IMG/VR virus record: IMGVR_UViG_3300020526_000086
Location: 1 to 41,097 of that record
Origin: a virus
Length of the DNA: 41,097 bases
Direction: 5' to 3' (one strand)
A program made the position numbers and the translations under genes. Below the pieces are notes generated by a model, which worked only from the letters and a program-made list of their open reading frames with translations, had not been told where the DNA came from and ran no database searches. Shown here in pieces: positions 5,420 through 13,161 of the stretch. Numbering within the stretch: position 1 is the stretch's first letter; each line of letters begins with the position of its first letter.

Positions 5420-5596
5420 ATGGACAAAGACAAACTAAAATTAATTGTCCGTAATCTAGAGCTTTTGATTGATTCTTTAAAATCAGAAATTTATTCTGAT
5501 GCAGATTCTTACAAGAATCTAAATTTAAAAGAACCAAAATTGACAGATTACGATGAAGTTTTTTATGACGGAGATGATGATGGATACCCAGACTAA
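5420..5596 (+). CDS. Small acidic protein upstream of thyX (58 residues)
   Basis: The product starts MDKDKLKLIVRNLELLIDSL, a leucine-rich helix, and ends in an acidic tail (DYDEVFYDGDDDGYPD). Short proteins with this helix plus acidic end are found in front of thyX in other cyanophages as far as I recall. The gene follows the promoter at 5369-5397 and overlaps the start of thyX by 17 bases in another frame, so the two are probably translated together. Function unknown. Confidence 0.7.
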   Translation: MDKDKLKLIVRNLELLIDSLKSEIYSDADSYKNLNLKEPKLTDYDEVFYDGDDDGYPD

Positions 5597-6308
5597 ATCA
5601 ATTGTTAAACTGATTTCTGTTACTCAAGGTGCAGGAGAACTTGCAGGAAAATCTGCACAAGAAGTGATTACTTATACTGCCCGTGTAAGCAACCCAAGTA
5701 ACCAACTTAAATTTGATACTGCTGCTGGACTTCTACGTTATTGTATTAAGCAAAATCATTGGTCTATCTTTGAGCAAGCAGATATGACTCTTGAGATTAA
5801 TACTACTAGAGGTATCGCAGCTCAAGTGCTTCGTCATAGGTCCTTTACATTTCAGGAATTTTCACAACGTTATGCAGACACGAAGCTTCTGACTGATCTT
5901 CCCGAGGTTCCTGAACTCCGTAGGCAGGATGAAAAGAATCGTCAGAACTCAACCAATGATCTGGATGAGCATACACGAGAGAAGTTTGAGGGAATGATTG
6001 AGCAGCACTTTGAAGAGGCACAACGTCTTTACGATAAGATGCTTGAAAAGGGGGTTGCAAAGGAATGTGCAAGGTTTGTGCTTCCACTCGCAACACCAAC
6101 AAGAATTTACATGAAAGGCTCAGTAAGGTCATGGATTCATTATATCGATTTGCGTTCTGCCCATGGAACCCAAAAAGAACACATAGACATTGCAGAAGCA
6201 GCACGATGTATCTTTATCTGCCAATTCCCTGATATTGCTGAGGCACTTAGTTGGGAAGCAGAGAACTGCCCAGAATGCTCTGATGCACCCTCTATTACTA
6301 TTGAATAA
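5580..6308 (+). CDS. thyX: Flavin-dependent thymidylate synthase ThyX
   Basis: ThyX methylates dUMP to dTMP using methylene-tetrahydrofolate, FAD and NADPH. The family signature RHRxxSxxxxSxR appears as RHRSFTFQEFSQR, with Thr at the first Ser position. The downstream block ARFVLPLATPTRIYMKGSVR is also typical, as is HIDIAEAARCIFICQFPDIAE near the end. Length (242 residues) is normal. Several in-frame ATGs exist (5553, 5574, 5577, 5580); 5580 is chosen because GGAG (5570-5573) lies six bases before it. It supplies dTTP for phage DNA and is a common cyanophage gene. Confidence 0.95.
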   Translation: MDTQTKSIVKLISVTQGAGELAGKSAQEVITYTARVSNPSNQLKFDTAAGLLRYCIKQNHWSIFEQADMTLEINTTRGIAAQVLRHRSFTFQEFSQRYADTKLLTDLPEVPELRRQDEKNRQNSTNDLDEHTREKFEGMIEQHFEEAQRLYDKMLEKGVAKECARFVLPLATPTRIYMKGSVRSWIHYIDLRSAHGTQKEHIDIAEAARCIFICQFPDIAEALSWEAENCPECSDAPSITIE

Positions 6309-6311
6309 ATA
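6304..6311 (+). promoter_or_regulatory. T4-type late promoter-like box
   Basis: AATAAATA matches the NATAAATA late-promoter motif described for T4-like cyanophages and lies 24 bases before the ATG at 6335. The downstream genes are mostly replication genes, so it may be a chance match in AT-rich DNA. Confidence 0.35.
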
Positions 6312-6334
6312 TTTTTATCGTTATTTCATAACAT

Positions 6335-6583
6335 ATGGCAACATACCCTGTTATTCATAAAGAAACTGGTGAACAAAAAGAAGTGACGATGAGTGTTCAC
6401 GAATGGGACCAGTGGAAAAAAGAAAATCCAGATTGGGATAGAGATTGGTCTGACCCAGCAACTTGCCCTGGAAGTGGGGAAGTTGGTGAATGGAAAGACA
6501 AGCTTTCGAAATCAAAACCAGGATGGAATGAAGTTCTAACTAGAGCATCTAAGATGCCCGGTGCTACTGTGAGGAAAAATTAA
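6335..6583 (+). CDS. FmdB-like small regulatory protein without the zinc cysteines
   Basis: The 82-residue product begins MATYPVIHKETGEQKEVTMS and has PDWDRDWSDPATCPG and a conserved-looking end, PGWNEVLTRASKMPGATVRK. T4-like phages carry proteins of this layout related to FmdB-type zinc ribbons: an ETGE strand pair, an ENPD segment and a GWNEVL..A end. Only one Cys is present, so no zinc ribbon can form. It overlaps the start of phoH by one base. A regulatory role is only inferred from the family. Confidence 0.6.
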   Translation: MATYPVIHKETGEQKEVTMSVHEWDQWKKENPDWDRDWSDPATCPGSGEVGEWKDKLSKSKPGWNEVLTRASKMPGATVRKN

Positions 6584-7344
6584 TGGCAAGAAAGAGAAGA
6601 AATGGTGATCAACCAATTGGTGTTGGTATGACTGCTAGGCAAATGAAAAGGAGAAAACCGATAAGTTCGGAACTGCTTATAGATATAGAACCTTTAACAG
6701 AAAATCAAAAAAAGTTATTCCAATCATATTCTGAAGGAAAACATTTGGTTGCTTATGGTGCTGCAGGAACTGGAAAAACATTTATTAGTCTTTATAATGC
6801 ACTAAAAGAAGTTCTTAATCAAATTACTCCATACGAACAAATTTATGTTGTTCGTTCTTTAGTTGCCACAAGAGAAATTGGATTTCTTCCTGGAGATCAT
6901 GAAGATAAATCATCTCTTTACCAAATTCCATATAAGAACATGGTAAAATACATGTTCCAACTTCCATCTGAAACTGATTTTGAAATGCTTTATGGCAGTT
7001 TGAAGCAGCAAGAAACAGTCAAGTTTTGGAGTACATCTTTTGTTCGTGGAACTACGTTAGATAATTCAATTATTATTGTTGATGAATTTCAAAATATGAA
7101 TTTTCACGAATTGGATTCTATCATCACTCGTGTTGGAGAAAATTCAAAGATTATTTTTTGTGGTGATGCAACTCAAAGTGATTTAACTAAAACCAACGAA
7201 AGAAATGGTATTAGTGATTTTATGAATATCTTGAGAAAAATGCCATCCTTTGATATAATTGAATTTGGTATTGAAGATATTGTTCGTTCTGGACTTGTTA
7301 AAGAATATCTAATTGCAAAAATTGAATCTGGTCTGAATGTCTGA
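6583..7344 (+). CDS. phoH: PhoH-like ATPase
   Basis: The product (253 residues) is a PhoH-family P-loop ATPase: Walker A GAAGTGKTF (residues 59-67) and Walker B IIIVDEFQNM (163-172) with the Asp-Glu pair at 167-168, then a sensor region CGDATQSDL. A basic amino-terminal tail (MARKRRNGDQ) precedes the domain. PhoH is one of the most widespread cyanophage genes. Host homologues are induced by phosphate limitation, and the domain resembles helicases with RNA-related activity, but the phage role is unknown. It sits in a block with exonuclease, gp33 and gp59, arguing for a nucleic-acid function here. Confidence 0.95.
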   Translation: MARKRRNGDQPIGVGMTARQMKRRKPISSELLIDIEPLTENQKKLFQSYSEGKHLVAYGAAGTGKTFISLYNALKEVLNQITPYEQIYVVRSLVATREIGFLPGDHEDKSSLYQIPYKNMVKYMFQLPSETDFEMLYGSLKQQETVKFWSTSFVRGTTLDNSIIIVDEFQNMNFHELDSIITRVGENSKIIFCGDATQSDLTKTNERNGISDFMNILRKMPSFDIIEFGIEDIVRSGLVKEYLIAKIESGLNV

Positions 7345-8026
7345 AACTAATTTTAATCATGTTGAATTGAATTTACCAGCATTAGAAAGGGAAACAATTG
7401 ATGGGATTAGATTTTATAAAGTACCTGGAGAAACAAATCTCCATCGGTTAGTTTCTATTACCTCAGTAACCAGTCATTTCAATAAAAAAATCTTTGAGGA
7501 TTGGAGAAAAAAGGTAGGAGATAAAGAAGCAGATAAAATTACAAAACAAGCAACCAGTCGTGGTACTGATATGCATACTTTGGTAGAACATCATTTAAAA
7601 AATGAAGATCTACCTAAAGTTCAACCATTGTCAGATTTCTTATTTAAAATTGCTAAACCAGAATTGAATAAGATAAATAATATTCACGCACTAGAGAAAT
7701 CTCTTTATAGTAAAGTGCTTGGAATTGCTGGGACTGTTGACTGTATAGCAGAATATAATGGTGAACTAGCAATTATAGACTTCAAAACATCTAAGAAACC
7801 AAAACCCAAAGAATGGATTGAACATTATTTTGTACAGGCTGTTGCTTATGCCTGTATGTTATACGAAATGACTGGAATAGTAACTAAAAAATTAGTTATT
7901 TTAATGGCTTGTGAAAATGGAGAATGCGTTGTTTATGAAGAATATGACAAATCAAAATACATTAAATTACTCTCAAAATATATTAGAAAGTTTGTTGAAG
8001 ATCGAACCAATTCCTATGGAAGATAA
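7337..8026 (+). CDS. PD-(D/E)XK exonuclease (RecB-like)
   Basis: The 229-residue product has the RecB-type nuclease core: a helix with RGTDMH (76-81), Glu 120 in ALEKSLYS, Asp 135 in GTVDCIAEY, the DFK triad (148-150), and Q167/Y171 in the following helix (FVQAVAYACM). It resembles the exonuclease conserved in T4-like cyanophages and mitochondrial MGME1. It would degrade DNA ends in replication, recombination or host-DNA breakdown. The start overlaps phoH by eight bases and the end overlaps gp33 by eleven. Confidence 0.88.
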   Translation: MSETNFNHVELNLPALERETIDGIRFYKVPGETNLHRLVSITSVTSHFNKKIFEDWRKKVGDKEADKITKQATSRGTDMHTLVEHHLKNEDLPKVQPLSDFLFKIAKPELNKINNIHALEKSLYSKVLGIAGTVDCIAEYNGELAIIDFKTSKKPKPKEWIEHYFVQAVAYACMLYEMTGIVTKKLVILMACENGECVVYEEYDKSKYIKLLSKYIRKFVEDRTNSYGR

Positions 8027-8270
8027 CTTAAGGGAAAAGATTAAGGAAAAGTTTTTATGCCCCCAGAAATTTTCTCAGGACATTGAACAAATAGTTAAAG
8101 TATCTAAAATTAATTATATTGATGCAATTGTCACTTATTGTGAAGAACATAGCATCGAGATTGAAACTGTTTCTAAATTGATTTCCAAACCTCTGAAGGA
8201 AAAACTTAAGTATGATGCAACAAAATTAAATTTCTTAAAGAAAACAAGTCGTGCTACACTTAATATTTGA
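8016..8270 (+). CDS. 33: Late-transcription coactivator gp33
   Basis: The 84-residue product aligns by eye with T4 gp33: CPQKFSQDIEQIVKVSKINY followed by IDAIVTYCEEHSIEIETVSK corresponds to the T4 region with FIIEKMVEEFGMSY and LEATTAFLEENSI. gp33 bridges the RNA polymerase beta flap and the sliding clamp and enables transcription from late promoters. The ATG at 8016 is chosen over earlier in-frame codons (frame open from 7911), because upstream residues would lie wholly inside the exonuclease gene. The order 33-59-...-32 is the T4 order. Confidence 0.85.
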   Translation: MEDNLREKIKEKFLCPQKFSQDIEQIVKVSKINYIDAIVTYCEEHSIEIETVSKLISKPLKEKLKYDATKLNFLKKTSRATLNI

Positions 8271-8272
8271 TT

Positions 8273-8863
8273 GTGACTCCTTTTGATGTTTATAAAACTT
8301 ATCTTGCGTTAAAAAATCATTTTACAAAAGATAATTATGATTATTTTAAATATTGTGGAAAGTCTAGAGCATCTCTAGACTCTTTTCATAAAAGGAAGGA
8401 TAGATACTTTTTTGAAAGAATGTCCCGTCAAAAAACAGAAGAAGAAATTAAGGCATATTTTGTTGCTAATTTTATTGAATGCGATGATTCTCAAACCTTA
8501 TGGATTGGTGAAATTATTAGAGGTGGAGAATCAGTATATAAAGACTGGATGAAAAAAATTCAAAGTTTAACTTATTTGTTTAAAACAGAGTCTGAGGTTT
8601 TTATAAGAAAAGATAACTTTGACAATCTTTTTGACTGTAAGGATGGACAGCACCCAGAATTACTTAAAAAGTATTTGCAGAAAGCATTGTCATTGGAAAC
8701 ATTAGTTATACTTGATACTATATTGAATTACTCTTCAAAGTTTGACAAAAAACTTATAGATCCAGTGTGGGAAACCGTTAGTTTAAAAATTAAAAAATAT
8801 AAACCATTCCTAAATATTGATGAGTCTAAGTGTAAGCAGATTCTTAAGGAGATAGTATTATGA
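8273..8863 (+). CDS. 59: DNA helicase loader gp59
   Basis: The product matches T4 gp59, which loads the gp41 replicative helicase onto forks covered by gp32. Residues FDVYKTYLALKNHF, KRKDRYFFERMS and WIGEIIRGG correspond to T4 SVYKLYLMIKQHM, KRRDKYFFQKLS and WIGDI. The carboxy half is helical (SLETLVILDTILNY), as in T4. The frame can start at TTG 8267, overlapping the gp33 stop, or GTG 8273 (protein MTPFDVYK...); GTG is preferred. Neither has a strong Shine-Dalgarno sequence, so translation is probably coupled to gp33. It is followed by a DUF1825 gene with a four-base overlap. Confidence 0.9.
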   Translation: MTPFDVYKTYLALKNHFTKDNYDYFKYCGKSRASLDSFHKRKDRYFFERMSRQKTEEEIKAYFVANFIECDDSQTLWIGEIIRGGESVYKDWMKKIQSLTYLFKTESEVFIRKDNFDNLFDCKDGQHPELLKKYLQKALSLETLVILDTILNYSSKFDKKLIDPVWETVSLKIKKYKPFLNIDESKCKQILKEIVL

Positions 8864-9192
8864 GTAGATTTTTTGATTCCGAAATGGTCAGAAAATCTAT
8901 AATCGAATTAGATGCAATTCAACAAAAACTTTTTAAACAAGTTTTAAATCTTTCTTTTTATGATAATGATGGCAAGAAAGAGCATCTTGATTTGATGAAA
9001 AAGTTTTTAGAAAAGCAAAAACTTTTTATTTTTAGATTATCACTTTCTGAAGATCCAGAAGCAGTTGAATTAAAGGAAAGAATCCTTGATTCTGCTCGTC
9101 TTTTTGGATTAGGTAAAGATGGGACAGTTGATGAATTTTTTAAAGTTCTTGAATCTCAGATTGAGTATCTTGAGAAAACCCTTGACGACTAA
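8860..9192 (+). CDS. DUF1825-family protein
   Basis: The 110-residue helical product begins MSRFFDSEMVRKSIIELDAI and contains KKEHLDLMKKFLEKQKLFI and RLSLSEDPEAVELKERIL. The FFDSE start and the R-x-LS-x-DP-x-A block are features of DUF1825, a family otherwise of cyanobacteria, so this is probably a gene taken from a host and now fixed between gp59 and gp32. Function is unknown. Its place between the helicase loader and the single-strand binding protein suggests a link with replication, which is inference. Confidence 0.75.
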   Translation: MSRFFDSEMVRKSIIELDAIQQKLFKQVLNLSFYDNDGKKEHLDLMKKFLEKQKLFIFRLSLSEDPEAVELKERILDSARLFGLGKDGTVDEFFKVLESQIEYLEKTLDD

Positions 9193-9210
9193 CCTGCTTA
9201 GTGCTAGACT
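9182..9210 (+). promoter_or_regulatory. sigma70-type promoter of gp32
   Basis: TTGACG (9182-9187) and TAGACT (9205-9210) are 17 bases apart. The -35 box overlaps the last codons of the DUF1825 gene. The start would lie near 9217, giving a leader of about 48 bases that contains the ATACG repeat. Confidence 0.7.
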
Positions 9211-9212
9211 TA

Positions 9213-9263
9213 ATACGTACCGATACGGCACACACTTCTAATACGATTAATACGGAGAATACG
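9213..9263 (+). repeat. ATACG repeats in the gp32 leader (possible autoregulatory operator)
   Basis: ATACG occurs five times (9213, 9223, 9241, 9250, 9259). The last three are spaced exactly nine bases apart and run into the ATG at 9265. T4 gp32 represses its own translation by binding an unstructured repeat leader next to a pseudoknot. This leader is unstructured and periodic in the same place, though of different sequence. Confidence 0.55.
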
Positions 9264-9264
9264 A

Positions 9265-10200
9265 ATGTCTTTTGCTGATCTTAAAAAGCAATCTAAAATG
9301 GGTTCCCTGACCGAGAAACTCATTAAACAAGTAGAAAAACTGAATGATAGTGGTTCCAAAGATGATGACCGTTTTTGGAAACCTGTTATGGATAAGAGCG
9401 GTGTAGGTTCCGCAGTTATCCGTTTCCTTCCTGCCCCCGAAGGTTGCGAACTTCCTTGGGCACAAGTTTGGTCTCACGCATTCCAAGGTCCTGGTGGTTG
9501 GTTGATTGATAACTGCCTCACTACTCTTGGTCAGCAATGTCCTGTTTGTGAAAAGAATCGTGTTCTCTGGAACTCTGGTTCAGACCGTGACAAAGAAGAA
9601 GCACGTAAGCAGAAGCGTAAGCTTTCTTATTACTCAAACATTTATGTTGTTCGTGATCCTGCCAACCCAGACAATGAAGGTAAAGTCTTCCTTTATAAGT
9701 TTGGTAAGAAAATCTATGACAAGATTCTTGCTGCAATGCAACCAGAGTTTGAAGATGAAACTCCCATCAATCCTTTTGACTTCTGGACTGGTGCTCACTT
9801 CAAACTGAAACTTGTCAAGAAAGATGGTTATTGGAACTATGATAAGTCAGAGTTTGCATCTCCTTCTGCACTTCTTGATGGAGACGATGATGAACTTGAG
9901 CGTATCTACAAGTCTCTGAATAATCTGAATGATTTTACAGACCCCAAAGAGTTCAAGTCTTATGATGACCTGAAGAAGCGTCTTGATTATACTCTTGGAC
10001 TTCGTGGTGTTCCTAAATCTCAAGATCCAGAAGTTGTTGCTGAAGAGGAAGAGTGGGAACGTGAACGTCGTGGTGAAACTACTTCTTCGTCCTCTCGTTC
10101 ATCTACCTTTGATAACGCAGAAGTTCCTTCTTCCAAGTATAGTGATGACGAAGATGAAGATGATGCTCTTTCTTACTTCCAGAAACTTGCCGAGTCGTGA
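9265..10200 (+). CDS. 32: Single-stranded DNA-binding protein gp32
   Basis: gp32 coats single-stranded DNA in replication, recombination and repair. The 311-residue protein has the three T4 regions: a basic amino end for cooperative binding (MSFADLKKQSKMGSLTEKLI), an OB-fold core with the zinc site His71, Cys84, Cys92, Cys95 (T4: His64, Cys77, Cys87, Cys90), and a Ser-rich acidic tail (DDEDEDDALSYFQKLAES) that binds partner proteins. It has its own promoter and repeat-bearing leader. Its codons look more GC-rich than the neighbours, consistent with high expression. The next gene starts at a GTG overlapping its stop. Confidence 0.97.
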   Translation: MSFADLKKQSKMGSLTEKLIKQVEKLNDSGSKDDDRFWKPVMDKSGVGSAVIRFLPAPEGCELPWAQVWSHAFQGPGGWLIDNCLTTLGQQCPVCEKNRVLWNSGSDRDKEEARKQKRKLSYYSNIYVVRDPANPDNEGKVFLYKFGKKIYDKILAAMQPEFEDETPINPFDFWTGAHFKLKLVKKDGYWNYDKSEFASPSALLDGDDDELERIYKSLNNLNDFTDPKEFKSYDDLKKRLDYTLGLRGVPKSQDPEVVAEEEEWERERRGETTSSSSRSSTFDNAEVPSSKYSDDEDEDDALSYFQKLAES

Positions 10201-10436
10201 AATCTCTGATTATTCTTTTTGCAATTTTTATTGCTTCTCCAGCAGAAGCAATAACTTGGAATCAATTCTGGAGACCATTTAGAGGAGGTGGATACTATTA
10301 TGCCCCTTCTTATTATGCTCCAAGAGTATATGGCAGTTGCAGAAGGGAAGTCATTCGTGAAGAGGTAGTTTCTGGAGATGGAAGAATTGAACCTTATGTT
10401 AGAACATTTAAAGAGGTTCAATACTACCCCTGCTAA
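10197..10436 (+). CDS. Small secreted protein with signal peptide
   Basis: The frame starts at GTG 10197, overlapping the gp32 TGA. The amino end MKSLIILFAIFIASPAEA is a classical signal peptide with an AxA cleavage site after residue 18. The mature part has a Tyr/Gly/Pro-rich stretch (FRGGGYYYAPSYYAPRVYG) and two Cys near the ends. It would be exported to the periplasm. The sequence resembles small exported proteins seen in cyanophages, but the function is unknown. It is transcribed with gp32 and faces the minus-strand block. Confidence 0.7.
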   Translation: MKSLIILFAIFIASPAEAITWNQFWRPFRGGGYYYAPSYYAPRVYGSCRREVIREEVVSGDGRIEPYVRTFKEVQYYPC

Positions 10437-10442
10437 TAAAAA

Positions 10443-10517
10443 TCGACCCTTAAAATAAAAAAAGGGTCGAAAAAAATTCCCGCAAAATTTTCTCTCATGG
10501 GGATTTTGCGGGAATTT
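10443..10517 (-). terminator. Two tandem hairpins between converging genes
   Basis: Stem 1 pairs TCGACCCTT (10443-10451) with AAGGGTCGA (10462-10470). Stem 2 pairs 15 bases at 10474-10488 with 10503-10517. Read on the minus strand each stem is followed by a T-run (the A-runs at 10471-10476 and just before 10443), so both work best as terminators for the minus-strand genes. Stem 2 overlaps the stop of the 96-residue gene. On the plus strand they would halt or protect the gp32 transcript less strongly. Confidence 0.8.
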
Positions 10518-10806
10518 ATCTATTATTTCTTGGATTAAATGCTCTCTTAGTATTTCTATCTTCAAACTGGGAAGATCTATCATACTTCATCATATTTCTA
10601 GTATCTGATACAAATACTGAAACATATTCTGGTCTAAGTAAAAGTAATTTTCTTTTTTCTTCGTTTAATTTAATTTCATAATCATAATTTGATACTGCAA
10701 CTGCTTCATTAACAACATTGACAATATTTCCATTACTATCCAAATACTCCAATAATTGGGCATCCGATTCTATAAAAACTTTTACTCCTGGGATTGGGTA
10801 TGCCAT
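10516..10806 (-). CDS. Hypothetical 96-residue protein after gp53
   Basis: The product (MAYPIPGVKVFIESDAQLLE start) has a beta-rich first half and a charged second half ending RNTKRAFNPRNNR. It is the last gene of the minus-strand structural block, eleven bases after gp53, and its stop lies in the terminator stem. A small baseplate-associated role is possible from position alone; no family is recognised. Confidence 0.7.
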   Translation of the reverse strand: MAYPIPGVKVFIESDAQLLEYLDSNGNIVNVVNEAVAVSNYDYEIKLNEEKRKLLLLRPEYVSVFVSDTRNMMKYDRSSQFEDRNTKRAFNPRNNR

Positions 10807-10817
10807 TTTTATTTTAT

Positions 10818-11666
10818 TTATTGAGTTACTTCGTTAGTAAAGTTGAACGTTGGTCTTATCTCACCATCGACTAAAGTTCCAGTTATTTCATAAAGTCTAT
10901 CGGATAAAACAACTTTATTATCTAATACGATATCATTTACATTAATATCAAATTTTTGACCATTTCTTAAATTGACTCTTAGGATTCCACTCCAACTTTG
11001 AGGCCAATTCGTCAAAGCATTTAATATTGCTACATCATTTGCCCCTGTTTTGTCTGCAGTTGTTATTTTCAAATATGAAACTGTTGTTCTTATATCTGTT
11101 ATATTTGTTGTAATTTCTCTACCACTTCTATCATATACTGATAGTCTTTGATTTAAATTTACCTTTACAATAGTATTTGATTTTGCAGAAGGGAAGGATT
11201 CAAGCAAATAACTATTGGAACTTGTATTTGTATTTACTTCAATTGAACTAAACGTATCTACTATTAAACCACCTTCTATTAGTACCCTACCAAACTCATC
11301 TTTATATTCAACTGTTTCATAATGATGGACATCATATAATACTTCTTCTGATCCATACTTATCCAAAAGATATTTGTATAATGAATTATTATCTAATGGC
11401 CATTGTTCATTATAATTTGTAATATTGTTTGTTAATAGTATTATCCAATCTAACTGAGAATTATTATAATATTTTTCCGCAATTTGGTCTGGTCTTTCAT
11501 TATCTTGTATTTGATAATATGTAAATGCGGTAATTATATTTTTAAAATCTTCTCTTACTTTTGGTCTTTTAAATATATTTTTTACAAGAGTATATTCATC
11601 TATACCAGTTCTTTCATTAAATACTGATGCGTATTTTAAGTTTGGAAGTTCTCTGAAGTATGGCAT
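10818..11666 (-). CDS. 53: Baseplate wedge protein gp53
   Basis: gp53 is a wedge component that helps join wedges around the hub. The product (282 residues; T4 about 196) begins MPYFRELPNLKY. It has the LysM-like segment typical of gp53: IQDNERPDQIAEKYYNNSQL then DWIILLTNNI (about residues 52-82), followed by YNEQWPLDNNSLYKYLLDKY. The carboxy half is extra beta-rich sequence not expected in T4 gp53. Its ATG is two bases after the gp48 stop. The gene order with gp48 and gp4 supports the call. Confidence 0.88.
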   Translation of the reverse strand: MPYFRELPNLKYASVFNERTGIDEYTLVKNIFKRPKVREDFKNIITAFTYYQIQDNERPDQIAEKYYNNSQLDWIILLTNNITNYNEQWPLDNNSLYKYLLDKYGSEEVLYDVHHYETVEYKDEFGRVLIEGGLIVDTFSSIEVNTNTSSNSYLLESFPSAKSNTIVKVNLNQRLSVYDRSGREITTNITDIRTTVSYLKITTADKTGANDVAILNALTNWPQSWSGILRVNLRNGQKFDINVNDIVLDNKVVLSDRLYEITGTLVDGEIRPTFNFTNEVTQ

Positions 11667-11667
11667 A

Positions 11668-13161
11668 TTAGTAACCTATATCGTCTGGTCCAATTGAATC
11701 TAAATCGGGAATTAGATTATTTGCAATATCTGGTTGATAATCAGATTCATATATTGGTTCAATTTCAGTAAATGACATTCCCATTGTTACCGAAATTGGT
11801 TGTCCTGGTGCTTCTTCATCAACATAAGAAGCCCACTGACTTTCTGGAGTATAGTTCACACTAAAACCAGTTAAAGCGCATAGTTTAAATCTATTGAGAC
11901 CTTTTATTGCACCACCATTGCTCTTATATGTTAATTTAAAGATGTTAGGGGTTCCAAGGAATAAAGATCCTGCACCAGCACCTGCACCAGCATTTAATTT
12001 TCTTGCTGCCATCCCTTGCTTGAAAAATCTAATAATTCTTCTAACATTTCTTGCTTCTAGTTTACTTCTTGGAGTTAACTTATACCCAAAGTTAAAATCT
12101 CTTAGTGTAGGTGAATTAAAGAGTAATTCTAAGTTTGAGTTTGGAACTATGCCAAGACCTCTTGCTAGTATTGTTTCTGGTGGTACTTCAAATCCAAATT
12201 GTTTTGCTGCATATGAAGTTAAAACAGATTTTAACTGTTCTGCTACTGCTTGATTTTGTAGTGCATTGACTCCACCTGCTTGACTTGCCATAGATAATAG
12301 TTGAATTAACTGAGTTGCATCAAAACCAGTAAATGCTCCTGTTGCTTTTCCTGCTGCTATTTTTGCAACTGTAGCTGCTGGATTTTTGTTTATATCTGAA
12401 ATTAATGCTGCTGTCAAATTGTTCATTGAATCTGGGCCCCAAGAAACAGAATTATTATCTTTTACATCATTGGGTATAGGCAATATTACAATTTTATCTT
12501 CCCCCTGAAGAACAGCACTATTTCTTTGCAATCCATTAAGCAAAATATCCTTCAATTCACCACTTAAAAATGCCTCTCCTGATGGTGATTTGTATCTATA
12601 CTGATTTATTTGTAGTATATCTTGTCTAGTCTCCAATAAATCAAATGGGTAAATGAGAAGTCCTTTTGCTGCCCTTCCAAATAATTCATCTTCATTTCTA
12701 CTTGGGAATGTTAATGGTTGCCCTGTTCCCAATCCTCCACCGTTAGCACCAGTTAATCCTCCAGTGTTTGTTTGTGTTGGTTGTGGTAATTGTGATGGTT
12801 GTCCAACCACAGGTGCTCTTGCCACATCTAAAAATGATGGTTTTATTGCTCCTCCAGCAGTCCCTCCCAATACTGCTCTTTTCTTTTTTACTTCATTTTT
12901 AATTTCTTGATATAATGCATCTATATTTGCTTGCCCAAATGTGCTCACTGCATTTTGAGTAAATGATCCATTTCTAAAAATATACTCACAAGGATCATTT
13001 AAATCTGGTTGATTGAAAATATTAATTCCTACTCTTCTTACTACATCAACATTCCCATTTTCTGGATCATATCTCAAATCATAATCTGAGGTTGGGCACG
13101 GTGCTCCCTGTTGTCTTTTTAGTGATGTGATTATGAATTCTTTTAAAACTTGCGATGCCAT
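11668..13161 (-). CDS. 48: Baseplate tail-tube cap protein gp48
   Basis: gp48 caps the hub and, with gp54, starts the tail tube. The 497-residue product has gp48-like blocks: LIYPFDLLETRQDILQINQY (around 160-180), then near the end FNFGYKLTPRSKLEARNVRR, IIRFFKQGM, LCALTGFSVNYTPESQWASY and MSFTEIEPIYESDY. The region 100-150 is a Gly/Gln/Pro-rich linker, longer than in T4, and GAGAGAGS forms a loop later. The start at 13161 is followed at once by the upstream gene stop (13162). Confidence 0.85.
   Translation of the reverse strand: MASQVLKEFIITSLKRQQGAPCPTSDYDLRYDPENGNVDVVRRVGINIFNQPDLNDPCEYIFRNGSFTQNAVSTFGQANIDALYQEIKNEVKKKRAVLGGTAGGAIKPSFLDVARAPVVGQPSQLPQPTQTNTGGLTGANGGGLGTGQPLTFPSRNEDELFGRAAKGLLIYPFDLLETRQDILQINQYRYKSPSGEAFLSGELKDILLNGLQRNSAVLQGEDKIVILPIPNDVKDNNSVSWGPDSMNNLTAALISDINKNPAATVAKIAAGKATGAFTGFDATQLIQLLSMASQAGGVNALQNQAVAEQLKSVLTSYAAKQFGFEVPPETILARGLGIVPNSNLELLFNSPTLRDFNFGYKLTPRSKLEARNVRRIIRFFKQGMAARKLNAGAGAGAGSLFLGTPNIFKLTYKSNGGAIKGLNRFKLCALTGFSVNYTPESQWASYVDEEAPGQPISVTMGMSFTEIEPIYESDYQPDIANNLIPDLDSIGPDDIGY

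Noticed and set aside
7911-8015. Longer amino end for gp33
   Set aside because: The extra residues lie wholly inside the exonuclease gene and do not resemble gp33; ATG 8016 gives a good match.
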